A model generated the notes under the pieces. That model did not search any database and was not told the DNA's origin. It saw only the letters and a program-made list of their open reading frames with translations. DNA of 40,348 nucleotides from Vallitalea maricola. Lineage in GTDB: Bacteria > Bacillota > Clostridia > Lachnospirales > Vallitaleaceae. This document shows, piece after piece, positions 8,868-17,946 of this stretch (its first letter is position 1; the number at the start of each line of letters is the position of its first letter). A program made the position numbers and the translations under genes. Where the stretch lies: contig NZ_BTPU01000063.1 of assembly GCF_036985595.1 (NCBI RefSeq), positions 1 through 40,348 of the forward strand. The letters run 5' to 3'.

Positions 8868-9644
8868 ATGGAAAATTTATTTGATTTAACTGGAAAAGTA
8901 GCTGTAGTAACAGGAGCAAGTTCAGGACTTGGAGCAGATGCGGCCCTTGCCTATGCAAAAGCTGGAGCAGATGTTGCATTATTGGCAAGACGTATTGAAA
9001 AACTAAACGAAGTAAAAGCTGAAATCGAGAATACAGGCCGTAAAGTTATTGCTGTAGTTTGTGATGTTACCAATGAAGAAAGTGTAAAAATAGCAATAGA
9101 GACAGTACTTAATACCTTTGGTCATATTGATATATTATTAAATAACGCTGGTATTGCCGTACGTGGTGGTGTAGACAGCATGACAATCGAAGAGTGGGAT
9201 AAATCCTTTGATACCAACGTAAAAGGTATCTTCTTAACCAGCAAATATGTAGTTCCACAAATGAAGGAAAGAGGATATGGTAAAATTGTCAATGTTGCTT
9301 CTGTCAACGCAGTCATTGCTGACAAAAATGATTTGTTTATTAGACATTCCTACAATGCTTCTAAGTCAGCGGTTCTTGGCTTAACAAAAGGTATGGCTTG
9401 TTCCTATGCAAAATACGGTATTACTGTTAATGCTATTGGACCTGCACTTTTTGAATCAGAGATGACAGCCGGAACTTTATTCAAATCAGAGCAGTTCCTT
9501 AATGCATATAACACTATGAATCCTGCAGGACGCCCAGGAAATAAAGGAGAATTAAATGGTACAGTACTTTATCTTTCCAGCGATGCTTCCAGCTATGTTC
9601 AAGGTCAGTTCATAATCGTAGATGGTGGCGGGGCACTTGTATAG
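8868..9644 (+). CDS. Short-chain dehydrogenase/reductase (SDR), classical type
   Basis: 258 residues, standard for classical SDRs. The NAD(P)-binding motif TGASSGLG is at 15-22, NNAG is near 90, and the catalytic Ser145, Tyr162 and Lys166 (YNASK) are all present. These cytosolic enzymes interconvert alcohols and ketones. The best general likeness is to the FabG/gluconate-5-dehydrogenase/BaiA group, and the substrate cannot be assigned by motif. The ribosome binding site is AGGAAAGGA. The gene lies just downstream of the ene-reductase/decarboxylase fusion and probably works on the same substrate, producing or using a ketone that the fusion protein handles. The C-terminus (IVDGGGALV) is intact. 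Confidence 0.9.
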   Translation: MENLFDLTGKVAVVTGASSGLGADAALAYAKAGADVALLARRIEKLNEVKAEIENTGRKVIAVVCDVTNEESVKIAIETVLNTFGHIDILLNNAGIAVRGGVDSMTIEEWDKSFDTNVKGIFLTSKYVVPQMKERGYGKIVNVASVNAVIADKNDLFIRHSYNASKSAVLGLTKGMACSYAKYGITVNAIGPALFESEMTAGTLFKSEQFLNAYNTMNPAGRPGNKGELNGTVLYLSSDASSYVQGQFIIVDGGGALV

Positions 9645-9724
9645 AACTAATAGAATAGGATAAACTATTCCTAGTATGTAATTCTTAATACCTTTACGTC
9701 ATCTTAAAGACACGTTCAATGTGA

Positions 9725-9941
9725 TGTGTCCCCAATAAGTTAGACTTTGTAGCGAAGCAGTTTATACTGTTTCGCTATTTCTCTATACAGCCAAGAGGTT
9801 GAGCCTGTATTCAACAGGACTCATCCATCTTAGTTTTTCTTTAATTCTTTTCTCATTATAATACTTTATGTACTTATTTATAGCTTTCACTAATTTGTCA
9901 TAGCTATAATAGACCATACCATAATACATTTCTTGCTTCAT
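9725..9941 (-). mobile_element. Remnant of an IS3/IS150-type insertion sequence (transposase C-terminus and end)
   Basis: The minus strand from 9941 to 9783 encodes 52 residues, beginning MKQEMYYG and ending SPVEYRLNLLAV. This is the typical C-terminal tail of IS3-family OrfB integrase-type transposases. Beyond the stop lies a small inverted hairpin (AGCGAA at 9751-9756 with TTCGCT at 9771-9776) and a TGTGTCCCC end near 9725, resembling the IS terminal repeat. The catalytic core, OrfA and the other end are absent. The element cannot move. Confidence 0.75.
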
Positions 9942-9945
9942 AATA

Positions 9946-10038
9946 CCTTGTCACATTGAGTTTGGCGGCTAGTTCTTATTGAGACATTTTACTTTGTTCT
10001 CTAAGTAGTTTAATTTTATCACCAATATTTGCTTTCAT
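9946..10038 (-). pseudogene. Truncated XRE-family helix-turn-helix regulator
   Basis: From ATG 10038 (with TTGGAGG upstream) the minus strand reads MKANIGDKIKLLREQSKMSQ, then TAA, then ELAAKLNVTR. This is the start of a Cro/cI-type repressor with a nonsense codon at position 21 (9976-9978). The frame ends at about 9945, where the IS3-type remnant begins. The rest of the gene has been lost. Confidence 0.75.
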
Positions 10039-10458
10039 TTTCTAAACCTCCAATTATATCTTCTAACATTCCATAGATTAGATGGATATCTTCTATAAAT
10101 TTTAACATCTGTTTCCTTTACAATCAAGCAATGCTTTGTTGCATCAAGGCAATAAGCCGTTGCAAGAAGGTTATATAGTGATTATAGTCTATTTCATTGA
10201 TATCCATATTAATACGGTTTAATTCCGTGTTTGTTTTTTGTATAGAATTATGTCAGATTTAATGCCGTCAGTGAATAGATGGAAAGTATATGTATACTAA
10301 ACAAATGAACAAAAATAAAGTAAAAGTTAGGTAATTGACTATCCTTGAGATTAAAATTTAAAACTAAACAATATATCAATGATTCACTAAAACATAACTG
10401 AAACAATGTTAATATAGTGCATTTGACACAAAAATAAAAGGAAAAAACAAAAAAGTTA
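10039..10458. other. Intergenic region without a confident gene
   Basis: Two very short minus-strand frames are present: 27 codons from ATG 10207 and 29 codons from ATG 10108, the latter overlapping the XRE remnant start. Both could be parts of the decayed locus, but nothing supports translation. From 10240 to 10458 the DNA is AT-rich and I see no gene in it. Confidence 0.4.
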
Positions 10459-10487
10459 TTGACAAAAGTAACTAATAATGGTAAATT
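10459..10487 (+). promoter_or_regulatory. Promoter of the glycan transport/degradation operon
   Basis: TTGACA (10459-10464), a 17-bp spacer and TAAATT (10482-10487). Start of transcription would be near 10494, just upstream of two palindromes that could be repressor sites. Confidence 0.65.
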
Positions 10488-10510
10488 AATAAACATAAGT
10501 TAGTAGTTGT

Positions 10511-10540
10511 TAAGTAACATTACTTATATTTGTTAACAAA
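10511..10540. promoter_or_regulatory. Candidate operators: two adjacent palindromes
   Basis: TAAGTAACATTACTTA (10511-10526) has 7-bp arms. TTTGTTAACAAA (10529-10540) is a perfect 12-bp palindrome with the TTAA centre seen in some LacI-type operators. Both lie just after the predicted transcription start, where a bound repressor would block elongation. The LacI-family protein encoded at 21530 is the obvious candidate to bind here. This is inference. Confidence 0.45.
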
Positions 10541-10572
10541 GAAGTATTATGAAAAGGATTAGGTGATAATTT

Positions 10573-11520
10573 ATGAGCACAAGGGTTATGAAGCAATCGA
10601 AGGGAAAAAATAAAAAAAAGAAATTCGTGAAGCAGTTTAAGAAAGATTATCCGTTATGGTTATTTGTACTTCCGGGGATTATTATTACCTTTATTTTTAG
10701 TTATATCCCTTTATACGGAGTTCAAATAGCATTTCGAAATTTTAATCCTAAATTAGGTTTTTTTGGGAGTCCTTGGGTGGGATTACAACACTTTACAAGA
10801 TTTTTTGATTCACCTTATTTTTTTACAACAATAAAGAATACATTTGTTCTTAGCCTGTATTCATTGATAGCAGGATTTCCAATACCAATTCTCTTAGCAT
10901 TGATACTGAATTCTTTTCGACATAAAAAGTATCGAAAGGTAATTCAAACAGTTACTTATGCACCAAATTTTATTTCAACAGTAGTTATGTGTGGTATGTT
11001 GTTACTTTTCTTATCGCCTAGTGTGGGTATCATTAATAATGTCATTGAATTTTTTGGGGGAAACAGTATAAATTTCATGGCTGAAAAAAGTTATTGGAGG
11101 CATATTTACGTATGGTCAGGTGTTTGGCAAGGAATGGGCTGGAGTTCAGTAATATATTTCGCAGCGTTGTCGTCAGTCAGTCCAGAGTTGCATGAAGCGG
11201 CAATCGTTGATGGAGCGACTAAGTTTCAGATTGTCAGGTATATTGATTTTCCAAGTATCATACCCACAGCAACAATTTTATTGATTCTTAGTTGTGGAAG
11301 TATCTTATCCGTAGGTTTTGAAAAAGTTTTCTTATTGCAGAATGATTTGAACTTAAGTGTATCTCAAGTAATCTCTACATATGTGTATAAAGTAGGTCTT
11401 ATTGATAATAATATCTCCTATTCTTCTGCAATTGGGTTGTTTAACTCAGCAATAAATGCAGTTCTATTGATTGTAGTAAATAAAATATCTAAAAAACTAT
11501 CTGGTATTAGTTTGTGGTAA
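10573..11520 (+). CDS. Sugar ABC transporter permease 1 (LplB/YteP type)
   Basis: 315 residues with six predicted membrane segments. Features are a basic N-terminus, LWLFVLPGIIITFIFSYIP as the first helix, GVQIAFRNFNP after it, and the EAAIVDGAT motif in the cytoplasmic loop that contacts the ATPase. This subfamily imports complex oligosaccharides. Its ATPase is usually a shared MsmX-type protein encoded elsewhere, and none is present here. It pairs with the second permease 13 bases downstream and the binding protein at 12505. Start: ATG 10573 with AGGTGAT upstream. Confidence 0.92.
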   Translation: MSTRVMKQSKGKNKKKKFVKQFKKDYPLWLFVLPGIIITFIFSYIPLYGVQIAFRNFNPKLGFFGSPWVGLQHFTRFFDSPYFFTTIKNTFVLSLYSLIAGFPIPILLALILNSFRHKKYRKVIQTVTYAPNFISTVVMCGMLLLFLSPSVGIINNVIEFFGGNSINFMAEKSYWRHIYVWSGVWQGMGWSSVIYFAALSSVSPELHEAAIVDGATKFQIVRYIDFPSIIPTATILLILSCGSILSVGFEKVFLLQNDLNLSVSQVISTYVYKVGLIDNNISYSSAIGLFNSAINAVLLIVVNKISKKLSGISLW

Positions 11521-11533
11521 GGAGAGATTAAAA

Positions 11534-12436
11534 TTGAGGAGAAAAAAACGTTCAAAACAAGACAAAATATATGACGGAATTATCTTTGTGATACTTACTA
11601 TAATCTTTGCTATAGTAGCATATCCGTTGTACTTTATAATTATTTCATCCATAAGTAATCCAGAAGCGGTTTCTAGTGGTAAAGTATTTCTATTCCCTGT
11701 GGGGCTGACATTTGATGGATATATGGAAGTTTTCAAGAATGCCCAAGTTGTTACAGGATTTGTAAATTCTTTATTCTATACATTTTGTGGTGTTATGTTG
11801 AATCTGACTTTGACATTGCCAACAGCATATGCTTTGTCAAGAAATAGATTCGGGGGAAAGAAAATAGTAACTCTATTCTATGTAATCACTATGTTTGTTA
11901 ACGGGGGAATGATTCCTACATATTTAGTAGTAAAAAATCTACACTTATTAGATTCTATGTTTGCTTTGATTTTGCCAGGAGCATTGGGTGTTTATAACAT
12001 GATTGTGGCAAGAACATTCTTTAAGATGAATATTTCAGAGGAGTTGTATGATGCTGCAGCCATTGATGGATGCGCAGAGACAAAATTCTTTTTCAAGATT
12101 GCGTTACCCTTATCAAAAGCGATTATCGCTATCATGGTGCTTTATTATGGGGTAGGACATTGGAATTCATATTTTTCCTCATTATTATATATGAAAACAG
12201 AATCAAAGTTTCCATTACAGCTTGTACTAAGATCAATCTTAGTTCAAAACCAAAGCCATTTGTCCCAAACAGTGACAACAGCAGCTCAGCAAGAGGCGTT
12301 AGAACAAAGGCGACAATTGATGGAATTGATGAAATACTCACTGATCATAGTGTCAAGTTTACCAGTATTGATTATGTACCCATTAGTACAAAAACATTTT
12401 GTTAAAGGAGTCATGATTGGTTCTATAAAAGGATAG
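11534..12436 (+). CDS. Sugar ABC transporter permease 2 (YtcP/AraQ type)
   Basis: 300 residues with six membrane helices, and the EELYDAAAIDGCAE loop (the EAA motif) for coupling to the ATPase. The start is TTG 11534, preceded by AAGGAGA at suitable spacing. No ATG near the N-terminus fits. The C-terminus (PLVQKHFVKGVMIGSIKG) is the standard ending of this permease class. Together with permease 1 it forms the membrane channel for the substrate delivered by the lipoprotein downstream. Confidence 0.92.
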   Translation: MRRKKRSKQDKIYDGIIFVILTIIFAIVAYPLYFIIISSISNPEAVSSGKVFLFPVGLTFDGYMEVFKNAQVVTGFVNSLFYTFCGVMLNLTLTLPTAYALSRNRFGGKKIVTLFYVITMFVNGGMIPTYLVVKNLHLLDSMFALILPGALGVYNMIVARTFFKMNISEELYDAAAIDGCAETKFFFKIALPLSKAIIAIMVLYYGVGHWNSYFSSLLYMKTESKFPLQLVLRSILVQNQSHLSQTVTTAAQQEALEQRRQLMELMKYSLIIVSSLPVLIMYPLVQKHFVKGVMIGSIKG

Positions 12437-12452
12437 CTAAGAGTATGAACTT

Positions 12453-12470
12453 AAGTCTTTACCAAGACTT
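12453..12470 (+). other. Intercistronic hairpin before the binding-protein gene
   Basis: AAGTCTT (12453-12459) pairs with AAGACTT (12464-12470) over a 4-nt loop. No T-tract follows. Such stems between permease and binding-protein genes often act in RNA processing and help give higher expression of the binding protein. Confidence 0.45.
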
Positions 12471-12504
12471 GGTTATATATGCTAATTAAAGGAGGATGTT
12501 TTAT

Positions 12505-14127
12505 ATGAGAAACAAAAAAGTAATTCCACTTATGATAGTTTTTGTAATGAGTCTTACAATTATATTATCAGGTTGTGGTAACAAAGCGAGTAAAAGTTCA
12601 ACGGGGAAAACAGAGGAAATTAATACAACTGTAGACGATGATGGAAAAATCAATGGATTGATGTACAAAGAAGGGTTACCTATTGTAGACCCAGAAGAAG
12701 AGTATTCTTTTTCAATTTTTACAGATGGAAATAAAACAACAGATGAATTCTATTTAATGCCTGTACTAGAAGAGCAAACAGGAATTAATGTAGATGTTCA
12801 GCTTTTCCCTTATGAGGTAGCAAAAGAAAAATATAGCTTATCACTCAATTCAGGGGATTATGCAGATTGTATTGGTGGATGGATTATGTCTGCAACTGAT
12901 ATCTTGAGATTTGGTGTGGAAATGGGAACATTTATACCACTTGAAGGATACTTTGAAAAATTTGCACCAAATATCCAAAAAGTTCTTGAGCTTGAAGGAG
13001 TTCGTGAAATAATGACAGCACCAGATGGTCATATTTATTCTGTACCATACGTATTAGCTGCACCAAAAGTAGATTTCAATCCTTACATCAATACACGTTG
13101 GTTAGAAAATCTAGGGCTTGAAGTACCAACTACAACAGAAGAATTAAGAGATGTATTACGAGCATTCAAAGAAAATGATGCCAATGGTAATGGTGACCCT
13201 AATGATGAAATACCATTCTCATTCGATCCAGTAAACAAGAAACTAGGTTATTACGCAGGATGGTTTGGAATGCCTGTCAATGACTATGGATTCACTATGG
13301 TAGATGGAGAGTTAACATTTGGTGCCAATAGTGATGCATACAAAAATATGATTAAATACATGAGAGATTTATATGGTGAAGGCTTATTAGACCCAGAAAT
13401 GTTTACTATAGATCAAGCTCAATGGAAAGCAAAAGGAAGTACTGATATTTATGGTGTTGCCATGATGTATGGAAGCGGAGATATCATGCCTTTTGAAGCA
13501 GGAGAAATGCCAGATTGGGTACCACTTCCTGTATTGAGTAGTGAATATACTGATAAACCTCTTTGGTTCCGTGACAGTTATGGAACAACAGTACTTAAGA
13601 ACCAAGTAGTTATTACTGATAATGCAAAAGATCCAGAAATCATTGTAAGATGGTGGGATAATATGTTTGAATTAGAAAATTCTATTCAGACTAATGGAGG
13701 TCCTTTGAACAAAGTAGTATTCAAAGATGGAGATGAATATTACACTGACAACAGCAAGTTGACAGAAGAAGAAAAAGATACATATAGCTGGACAAATTTA
13801 TATCCACAATCTTTACCAAGATACATACCAACTGATTTCGAATTTGTTGAAAAAAATCCTATATTCAAGGAAAAAGATAATGTTGATAAAATATATGAAC
13901 CTTATTTAGTTTCCCATACTATTCCACCTTATTGGGCAACAGCAGAAGAAAGTTCAAGATTATCTGATCTTCAGACAGTTATTGCTGATTACATTAAAGA
14001 AAAAACTGCTCAATGGATTGCTGGACAGGCAGATGTTGATGAAGATTGGGATAGTTATATTAAACAATTAGAAAAACTTAACCTTAATGAATATATTGAA
14101 ATGCGTTTAAATGCAATTAACAAATAA
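12505..14127 (+). CDS. Extracellular sugar-binding lipoprotein (ABC transporter, LipO/YtcQ type)
   Basis: 540 residues. There is a lipoprotein signal peptide with a hydrophobic stretch and LSGC, and Cys24 is the lipid-attachment residue. The rest is a type-1 (family 1/YtcQ-like) oligosaccharide-binding fold, including the calcium-binding-like DANGNGDPNDEIPF. I start at ATG 12505 because GGAGG at 12491-12495 touches the earlier ATG at 12496 and is well placed for the second. The large size is normal for the LplA/YtcQ group that binds complex oligosaccharides. It would capture the glycan at the outer membrane face and pass it to the two permeases. Confidence 0.92.
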   Translation: MRNKKVIPLMIVFVMSLTIILSGCGNKASKSSTGKTEEINTTVDDDGKINGLMYKEGLPIVDPEEEYSFSIFTDGNKTTDEFYLMPVLEEQTGINVDVQLFPYEVAKEKYSLSLNSGDYADCIGGWIMSATDILRFGVEMGTFIPLEGYFEKFAPNIQKVLELEGVREIMTAPDGHIYSVPYVLAAPKVDFNPYINTRWLENLGLEVPTTTEELRDVLRAFKENDANGNGDPNDEIPFSFDPVNKKLGYYAGWFGMPVNDYGFTMVDGELTFGANSDAYKNMIKYMRDLYGEGLLDPEMFTIDQAQWKAKGSTDIYGVAMMYGSGDIMPFEAGEMPDWVPLPVLSSEYTDKPLWFRDSYGTTVLKNQVVITDNAKDPEIIVRWWDNMFELENSIQTNGGPLNKVVFKDGDEYYTDNSKLTEEEKDTYSWTNLYPQSLPRYIPTDFEFVEKNPIFKEKDNVDKIYEPYLVSHTIPPYWATAEESSRLSDLQTVIADYIKEKTAQWIAGQADVDEDWDSYIKQLEKLNLNEYIEMRLNAINK

Positions 14128-14141
14128 ATAAATACTTATGT

Positions 14142-14175
14142 AAGATGGCTATGATGTAAGTCATAACCATCTTTA
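14142..14175 (+). terminator. Hairpin after the binding-protein gene (partial terminator)
   Basis: AAGATGG (14142-14148) pairs with CCATCTT (14167-14173), with an inner TATGA/TCATA extension. A short T-run follows. It probably lets some transcription through to the enzymes while favouring the transporter message. Confidence 0.6.
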
Positions 14176-14202
14176 TTAGAATATATAGCAATGGAGGATA
14201 AT

Positions 14203-15585
14203 ATGTCAGAATTAGATCAATTAGAAGAAATAGAAGACATGGTTGAAGAAGGCGTTCATAATTATAGTACCGAAGAACACTATGTAGTACCAACAGATCC
14301 AAAAGTACTTGCTAAACTTGAATGGTTTCAAGATCAAAAATTAGCGTTGATGATGCATTGGGGAGTCTATTCTCAGATTGGTATTGTAGAATCTTGGGCA
14401 CTAAGCGATGCTGATGCAGAATGGTCAAGAAATTGTGTTGATTGGGAAGTAACAGGAGAAGAGTTCAAGAAACAGTATTTTGACATGAATAAAACCTTCA
14501 ATCCTATTCGATTCCAACCAGAAAAATGGGCTGAAATTGCCAAAGAAGCAGGAATGAGATATTTTATCTTCACAACAAAACACCACGATGGATTTTGTAT
14601 GTGGGATACTAGTTATTCTGATTATAAAATAACCAATGGAGATTGCCCTTTCCATACCCATAGATACGCAGATGTCTGTGCTCACCTTTTTGAAGCTTTT
14701 CGTAAAAAAGGAATTGGTATAGCTGCTTATTTTTCAAAAGCAGATTGGCATATAGATAGTTATTGGAGTACAAAATTTGAGAAAGGAAGTTATCAGAATA
14801 GAGGACCATCCTATAATCCATCTGATTATCCAGAAGAGTGGGAACGATTTGTACAGTTTACTCAAAATCAAATTATGGAGTTAGGAACTAAGTATGGGAA
14901 AATCGATATTATGTGGTTTGATGCTGGATGGGTTTGTAAGCAGAATAATCAAGATATAAGATTGGGTGAAGTAATTGATAAAATAAGAAAGTTCCAGCCA
15001 GGAATGTTATGTGCTGACAGAACTGTAGGCGGAGCTTATGAAAATTATGTAACGCCAGAACAATGTGTACCAGACAAGCCCCTAAGTATTCCATGGGAAA
15101 GCTGTATAACTTTAGGAAATTCCTTTGCATATTCTTATGAAGACCATTATAAGGATCCAAGAGAAGTTGTGAATCTACTAATTGATATAGTTGCAAAAGG
15201 TGGTAACTTAGCAATAAATGTTGCGCCACAGCCAGATGGACGTTTACCACAAGAAGCCATTAGTCCATTAAAAGGATTAGGAAACTGGCTAAAGATCTAT
15301 GGAGACGCAATTTATGGTACTAGAGTGTGCAAACCTTATAAAAGAGATGGTATAGCTTTCACTAAAAAAGAGGATACAGTATATGCCATTCAAGGATTCA
15401 ACAATAAGACAGATGCTGTTACAACAGAGGTTTTTATACCTTATGAAGGAAATGTTAAAGAAATCAAATGTCTTAAATCAAATGAAATGCTTCAATTTGA
15501 TAAAAAAGATAATGGATATATGGTACATGTGCCAGAATATCACTCGGATGAAGCACCATACGCAAGAGTTTTTAGTTTAATATAG
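14203..15585 (+). CDS. GH29 alpha-L-fucosidase (first of two)
   Basis: 460 residues and no signal peptide, so cytosolic. GH29 is a retaining (beta/alpha)8-barrel hydrolase that releases terminal alpha-L-fucose. Seen here: MHWGVYSQIGIVESWALSD near the N-terminus, FTTKHHDGFCMWDT (the HHDG motif) and IMWFDAGW with Asp240 as the likely nucleophile. The acid/base residue is not identified by position. The start is ATG 14203: the earlier ATG at 14191 overlaps the GGAGG (14193-14197) that serves 14203. An acidic, Glu-rich N-terminal tail of about 25 residues precedes the domain. It shares the operon with a second, distinct GH29 enzyme at 16652, which suggests two fucose linkages or positions. Confidence 0.9.
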   Translation: MSELDQLEEIEDMVEEGVHNYSTEEHYVVPTDPKVLAKLEWFQDQKLALMMHWGVYSQIGIVESWALSDADAEWSRNCVDWEVTGEEFKKQYFDMNKTFNPIRFQPEKWAEIAKEAGMRYFIFTTKHHDGFCMWDTSYSDYKITNGDCPFHTHRYADVCAHLFEAFRKKGIGIAAYFSKADWHIDSYWSTKFEKGSYQNRGPSYNPSDYPEEWERFVQFTQNQIMELGTKYGKIDIMWFDAGWVCKQNNQDIRLGEVIDKIRKFQPGMLCADRTVGGAYENYVTPEQCVPDKPLSIPWESCITLGNSFAYSYEDHYKDPREVVNLLIDIVAKGGNLAINVAPQPDGRLPQEAISPLKGLGNWLKIYGDAIYGTRVCKPYKRDGIAFTKKEDTVYAIQGFNNKTDAVTTEVFIPYEGNVKEIKCLKSNEMLQFDKKDNGYMVHVPEYHSDEAPYARVFSLI

Positions 15586-15602
15586 AGAAAAAGGAGCCCC
15601 AT

Positions 15603-16652
15603 ATGACCCCCATAAATTTAATTGGTTACGTATCAATAAAAGACTTAAAAAGATTCAAAGAAGAAGATATAAAAAAATCAGAAATAATTAATTTAGCATT
15701 TGCAAAAATTTCTGAAGGAAAAGTTGTTTGTGATGTTCTTTCTTATATTCCATACATTGAAAAAGCAAGAGCTATCAATCCTGACATTCGCTTTGTACTA
15801 TCCATTGGAGGATGGGGCGCAGGAGGATTCTCTATAGCATCAAAAACGGTGAAAAGCAGAAAGATATTAATTGAATCAGCCATTAATCTAATAGAAGAAG
15901 CAGGACTTGATGGAATTGATATCGATTGGGAATATCCATGTATCAGTATTGCCGGGATCGATGCAGCTAAAGAAGATAAAGAGAATTTTACACATTTGAT
16001 AAAAGAATTTCGTATGTACTTAGATGAAAGAGGTATGGAAGATGCCTTGTTGACTATTGCAGCAGCAGGGGATGAGTATTTTATTAAATGTACTGAAATG
16101 GATAAAATTCACCCTTATCTTGATTATGTTCAATTGATGACTTATGACCTTCGTGGAGGATTTACAGTTGTTACAGGACATCATGCAAACTTGTTTAGTT
16201 ACCAAGAAGATTTATCAAGAGCAAGTGCTGATAAAGCTGTAAGAAAATATATAAAAGCAGGTGTACCAGCCAATAAGCTGGTAGTCGGTGCTGCTTTTTA
16301 TTCAAGAATGTGGGAAGGGGTTCCTGATGTTCAACATGGCTTCATGCAGATGGCGAAAACCACAGGAGGCTATGGACCGAGTTTTCATGATTTATTAGAA
16401 GAGTATATTAATAAGAATGGATTTATTCGATATTGGGATACAGAAGCAAAAGCACCTTATTTATTTAATGGAGATTGTTTTATTAGTTATGAAGATCAAG
16501 ACTCCCTATTCCATAAATTGGATTATATTCAGGAACAAGGACTATATGGATTGATGTATTGGGAATACGGGACGGATCGTAGTGGTACATTATTAAGCTT
16601 CATAGACCAAGAAAGAAAAAAGATAAGTATCAAGGATGGAGGAGAGAGCTAA
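15603..16652 (+). CDS. GH18 glycosidase (chitinase or endo-beta-N-acetylglucosaminidase type)
   Basis: 349 residues with no signal peptide. Hallmarks are SIGGW, the catalytic DGIDIDWE motif (Asp103, Asp106, Asp108, Glu110), QLMTYDL and a C-terminal MYWEYGTDRSGTLL. GH18 enzymes cut GlcNAc-beta-1,4-GlcNAc bonds by substrate-assisted catalysis. They include chitinases and the endoglycosidases that split the chitobiose core of N-glycans. The sequence looks closest to small bacterial chitinases, but its cytosolic location and its place between two fucosidases point to an imported short oligosaccharide. It overlaps the next gene by one base (TAATG), so translation is likely coupled. Confidence 0.9.
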   Translation: MTPINLIGYVSIKDLKRFKEEDIKKSEIINLAFAKISEGKVVCDVLSYIPYIEKARAINPDIRFVLSIGGWGAGGFSIASKTVKSRKILIESAINLIEEAGLDGIDIDWEYPCISIAGIDAAKEDKENFTHLIKEFRMYLDERGMEDALLTIAAAGDEYFIKCTEMDKIHPYLDYVQLMTYDLRGGFTVVTGHHANLFSYQEDLSRASADKAVRKYIKAGVPANKLVVGAAFYSRMWEGVPDVQHGFMQMAKTTGGYGPSFHDLLEEYINKNGFIRYWDTEAKAPYLFNGDCFISYEDQDSLFHKLDYIQEQGLYGLMYWEYGTDRSGTLLSFIDQERKKISIKDGGES

Positions 16653-17938
16653 TGGAAAAATGGTTTGAAGAAGCCAGATTAGGAATTTTTATTCATTATG
16701 GAATATATGCGGTAGATGGTGTTGCAGAATCATGGTCATTTTATCATAACCGTGTTCCATATGATAAATATATGAAACAACTGGATGGTTTCACTGCTTC
16801 AAAATTCGACGCTGACCACTGGGCTGATATTATTGCAAAATCAGGAGCAAAATATGCGGTTTTAACAACTAAACATCATGATGGAGTAGCACTTTTTGAT
16901 ACTCAGTACAGTGATTTGAATGTGGTGAAAAGTACTCCAGCCAAAAGGGATATTATAAAGGAATATGCAGAAGCCATTAAGAAGAGAGGAATAAGATGTG
17001 GTATGTACTATTCTCTAATTGATTGGTCTCATCCCGATTATGCCAGTGTTTTTGAAGATGGAAAAGTTCCAGAAGATCTTTCAGAGGTTAATGGCTATTC
17101 CTATCCAGCAGATGGAAAGCAGGATTTTGAAGCATGGGAACGATTTTTAGAATTTAATAATAATCAGTTAAAAGAAGTTCTAAGTAACTATGGAAAAGTA
17201 GATTTGTTATGGTTTGATGGAGATTGGGAGCGTAGTGCAAAAATGTGGCGCTTACCTGAGTTCAAGGATTACTTAAAATCATTCAATGATAAGTTGATAA
17301 TAAATTCAAGATTGCAAGGTCATGGTGACTATAAGACACCTGAACAAGGACTTCCTATTACAAGACCTGAAGGTCCTTGGGAATTCTGTACAACAATAAA
17401 CAGTTCTTGGGGTTATGTTCCTGATGATAATCATTACAAATCCTTGAATCAGTTGATTCGTATGTTTTGCGATTGTATCACCATGGGTGGAAATATGTTA
17501 TTGGATATTGGTCCAAAAGAAGACGGAACCATTGTACCAGAAGAAGAAGAACTTCTAATAGGCATTGGTAATTGGATTAGAGATAATGAGGAGGCAATAT
17601 ATGGTACAAAAGAAGGTATAATGACTCGTTATTATCTAGGTGGCTCTACAATGTCTCAAGATGAAGAAACCCTTTATCTGTTTGTATATGATAATCCAAA
17701 AGAAAATGTATGCTTGAAAGGCTTATGTAATAAGGTGAAGAAAGCTACTGTATTACACTCAGGAAAAGAGTTGAACTATGAAATTCATGGAGGTGTACCT
17801 TGGTTTAATATACCTGGGACCATATGGTTTGATTTAACACCAGAAGATTGTCATGAAAATGTAACTATATTGAAAATAGAAGTTGAAGGGAAAATAGAGA
17901 TGTATGGCGGCAGTGGTGCTGTTGTAACACATAACTAG
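16652..17938 (+). CDS. GH29 alpha-L-fucosidase (second of two)
   Basis: 428 residues and no signal peptide. Near the start is LGIFIHYGIYAVDGVAESW, then LTTKHHDGVALFDT, and LLWFDGDWE with Asp189 as the likely nucleophile. It is a full-length GH29 barrel and clearly not a recent duplicate of the enzyme at 14203, since the two differ along most of their length. They may split alpha-1,6 and alpha-1,3/4 fucose or act on different reducing-end partners. The gene starts at the TAATG overlap with the GH18 gene, with GGAGGAGAG just upstream. Confidence 0.9.
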   Translation: MEKWFEEARLGIFIHYGIYAVDGVAESWSFYHNRVPYDKYMKQLDGFTASKFDADHWADIIAKSGAKYAVLTTKHHDGVALFDTQYSDLNVVKSTPAKRDIIKEYAEAIKKRGIRCGMYYSLIDWSHPDYASVFEDGKVPEDLSEVNGYSYPADGKQDFEAWERFLEFNNNQLKEVLSNYGKVDLLWFDGDWERSAKMWRLPEFKDYLKSFNDKLIINSRLQGHGDYKTPEQGLPITRPEGPWEFCTTINSSWGYVPDDNHYKSLNQLIRMFCDCITMGGNMLLDIGPKEDGTIVPEEEELLIGIGNWIRDNEEAIYGTKEGIMTRYYLGGSTMSQDEETLYLFVYDNPKENVCLKGLCNKVKKATVLHSGKELNYEIHGGVPWFNIPGTIWFDLTPEDCHENVTILKIEVEGKIEMYGGSGAVVTHN

Positions 17939-17946
17939 GAGGAAAA

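Noticed and set aside
12070..12405. 111-codon plus-strand ORF inside permease 2
   Set aside because: It lies wholly within a clear permease gene in another frame and shows no domain.
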